From: Nanohaloarchaea archaeon PL-Br10_U2g5
GTDB lineage: Archaea > Halobacteriota > Halobacteria > Halobacteriales > Haloferacaceae
Direction of reading: 5' to 3'
Length of the DNA: 14,410 bases
Assembly (NCBI GenBank): GCA_001564205.1
Contig: LKMY01000022.1
Span: forward strand, 1-14,410
The notes under the pieces were generated by a model. It was not told where the DNA came from. It saw only the letters and a list, made by a program, of their open reading frames with translations, and did not search any database. This document shows positions 13,655-14,410 of this stretch, one piece after another. How positions within the stretch are numbered: the first letter of the stretch is position 1; every line of letters begins with the position of its first letter. The translations under genes and the position numbers were made by a program.

Positions 13655-13855
13655 ATGAGTCAGCGAAGCCTGCGATACGCTCACCATCCCGATGCTCCGA
13701 TCGGTCCCCCGCCGCCGGTTTCAAGCGGGGACGGGACCCCACGGAGTAATTTACCGCTACGAGCGGAGCGAGGGACCACGACGGACGGGAACGATGGAGT
13801 GAGGACGTGGAGTCGGACCGATCGAAGGGCATGGAAGGTCAGGATTGACCGATGA
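13655..13855 (+). CDS. Putative 66-residue ORF overlapping the AI-2E gene start
   Basis: The ORF runs from ATG 13655 to a TGA that overlaps the next ATG (ATGA at 13852-13855). The peptide (MSQRSLRYAHHPDAPIGPPPP at its start) is basic and rich in Arg, Ser and Pro, unlike the acidic proteins of the window, and matches no family I know. For it: leaderless promoter spacing and the exact overlap. Against it: composition. It may be a leader ORF that couples translation to the transporter, or just untranslated leader. Confidence 0.3.
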   Translation: MSQRSLRYAHHPDAPIGPPPPVSSGDGTPRSNLPLRAERGTTTDGNDGVRTWSRTDRRAWKVRIDR

Positions 13856-14410
13856 ACCTCGACAAGGGGGTGCTTCTCGCGATTATCGGGATACTGCTCG
13901 TCCTGTCGGCAATCCTGGTCAGCCCGTACATTCAGTTCGTCCTCGGGGCCGTGCTCCTCGGGTTCACCCTCCGGCCTCTCCAGATCCGTTTGGAGCCCCG
14001 ATTCGGCCGTACGGCTGCCGCGTTGGGACTCGTGGTCCTAAGCGTGTTCGCGGTGGTTCTTCCGCTCTTACTCATCGTAGCCTTCGTCGTGAGTACAGGT
14101 ATCGGCTACGTTCGTCGTCTCGAACAACAGGAATTAGATTTTGCGACGCTAGAGGAACCGATCGCCACGTACACCGGCCAAGCGGTCGACCTGGAATCTA
14201 TCGTTCGGTCCTCGGGAGAAGCCGTCGGAGAGACGGCGTTCGGGAGCGCAGTCACCGTACTCGAGACGACAGTTCACGTCGTTATCGGGCTCGGACTGCT
14301 CACGTTCCTGCTGTTTTTCTTCGTGCGGGACGCGAATCGGTTTCTAACGTGGCTCATGGACGTCTCCCCACTGCGGAAAGGGGTCACGGAGGAGCTGTTG
14401 GAACGGGTCA
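13852..14410 (+). CDS. AI-2E family transporter (3' truncated)
   Basis: The first 186 residues of a membrane protein of the AI-2E/PerM family (PF01594), which includes exporters of varied small molecules and Na+/H+ antiporters. It starts MNLDKGVLLAIIGILLVLS, with two N-terminal helices (about 7-24 and 26-40), the short basic link PLQIRLEPRFGRTAAA, a third helix (about 60-80), a soluble segment with VRRLEQQELDFATLEEP, then LGLLTFLLFFFVRDANRF, a typical mid-family helix ending. The reading frame is open to the window edge, so the C-terminal helices are missing. The start matches the family's usual N terminus. No close SD is obvious, and the preceding short ORF overlaps it by four bases. The substrate is unknown. 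Confidence 0.88.
   Translation, partial: MNLDKGVLLAIIGILLVLSAILVSPYIQFVLGAVLLGFTLRPLQIRLEPRFGRTAAALGLVVLSVFAVVLPLLLIVAFVVSTGIGYVRRLEQQELDFATLEEPIATYTGQAVDLESIVRSSGEAVGETAFGSAVTVLETTVHVVIGLGLLTFLLFFFVRDANRFLTWLMDVSPLRKGVTEELLERV

Overview
The window is haloarchaeal chromosomal DNA (class Halobacteria). The proteins are strongly acidic and the codons G+C-rich. Several genes have a TATA-like box about 27 bases ahead of the first ATG with no room for a leader, as expected for leaderless archaeal transcripts. TrmB-type regulation and DUF2270 are also typical. The genus cannot be named from this sequence alone.

Region 1 (1-9745) is a sucrose/fructan-type sugar locus. A left-truncated solute-binding protein, two permeases and an ATPase form a tightly packed plus-strand ABC importer operon (1-4070). 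It converges on a TrmB-family regulator (4129-5202, minus). Divergent from trmB is a GH68 fructosyltransferase/sucrase without a signal peptide (5438-6814). A GH32 beta-fructosidase with an extra N-terminal domain lies on the minus strand (7475-9745). The likely logic is import of an oligosaccharide containing fructose, cleavage in the cytoplasm by two clan GH-J enzymes, and sugar sensing by TrmB. The trmB/GH68 intergenic region carries two perfect palindromes, one of them over the putative trmB TATA box. A small HNH nuclease gene with a duplicated zinc finger sits between the two hydrolase genes and looks like a later insertion.

Region 2 (9896-10261) is a HesB/IscA-type iron-sulfur assembly gene, divergent from the GH32 gene.

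Region 3 (about 10262-13650) is less G+C-rich and gene-poor and looks accessory. It holds a 680-base stretch without a recognisable gene, containing a possible 39-codon leaderless ORF and two strong hairpins. Next come a GCS2-type glutamate-cysteine ligase gene broken by one missing base in an A5 run, a four-helix DUF2270 membrane protein, a possible small membrane-protein gene that also looks frameshifted, and a 600-base intergenic region with three tandem 21-bp repeats and several dyads.

Region 4 (13655-14410) is a putative short leaderless ORF whose stop overlaps the start of an AI-2E family transporter gene that runs off the right edge.

No tRNA, rRNA, CRISPR array or recognisable IS transposase was seen. 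The most useful leads are the two upstream short ORFs that end at a downstream start, the hairpin pair at 10768-10854, the 21-bp repeats, the inserted HNH gene, and the fused GH32 architecture.
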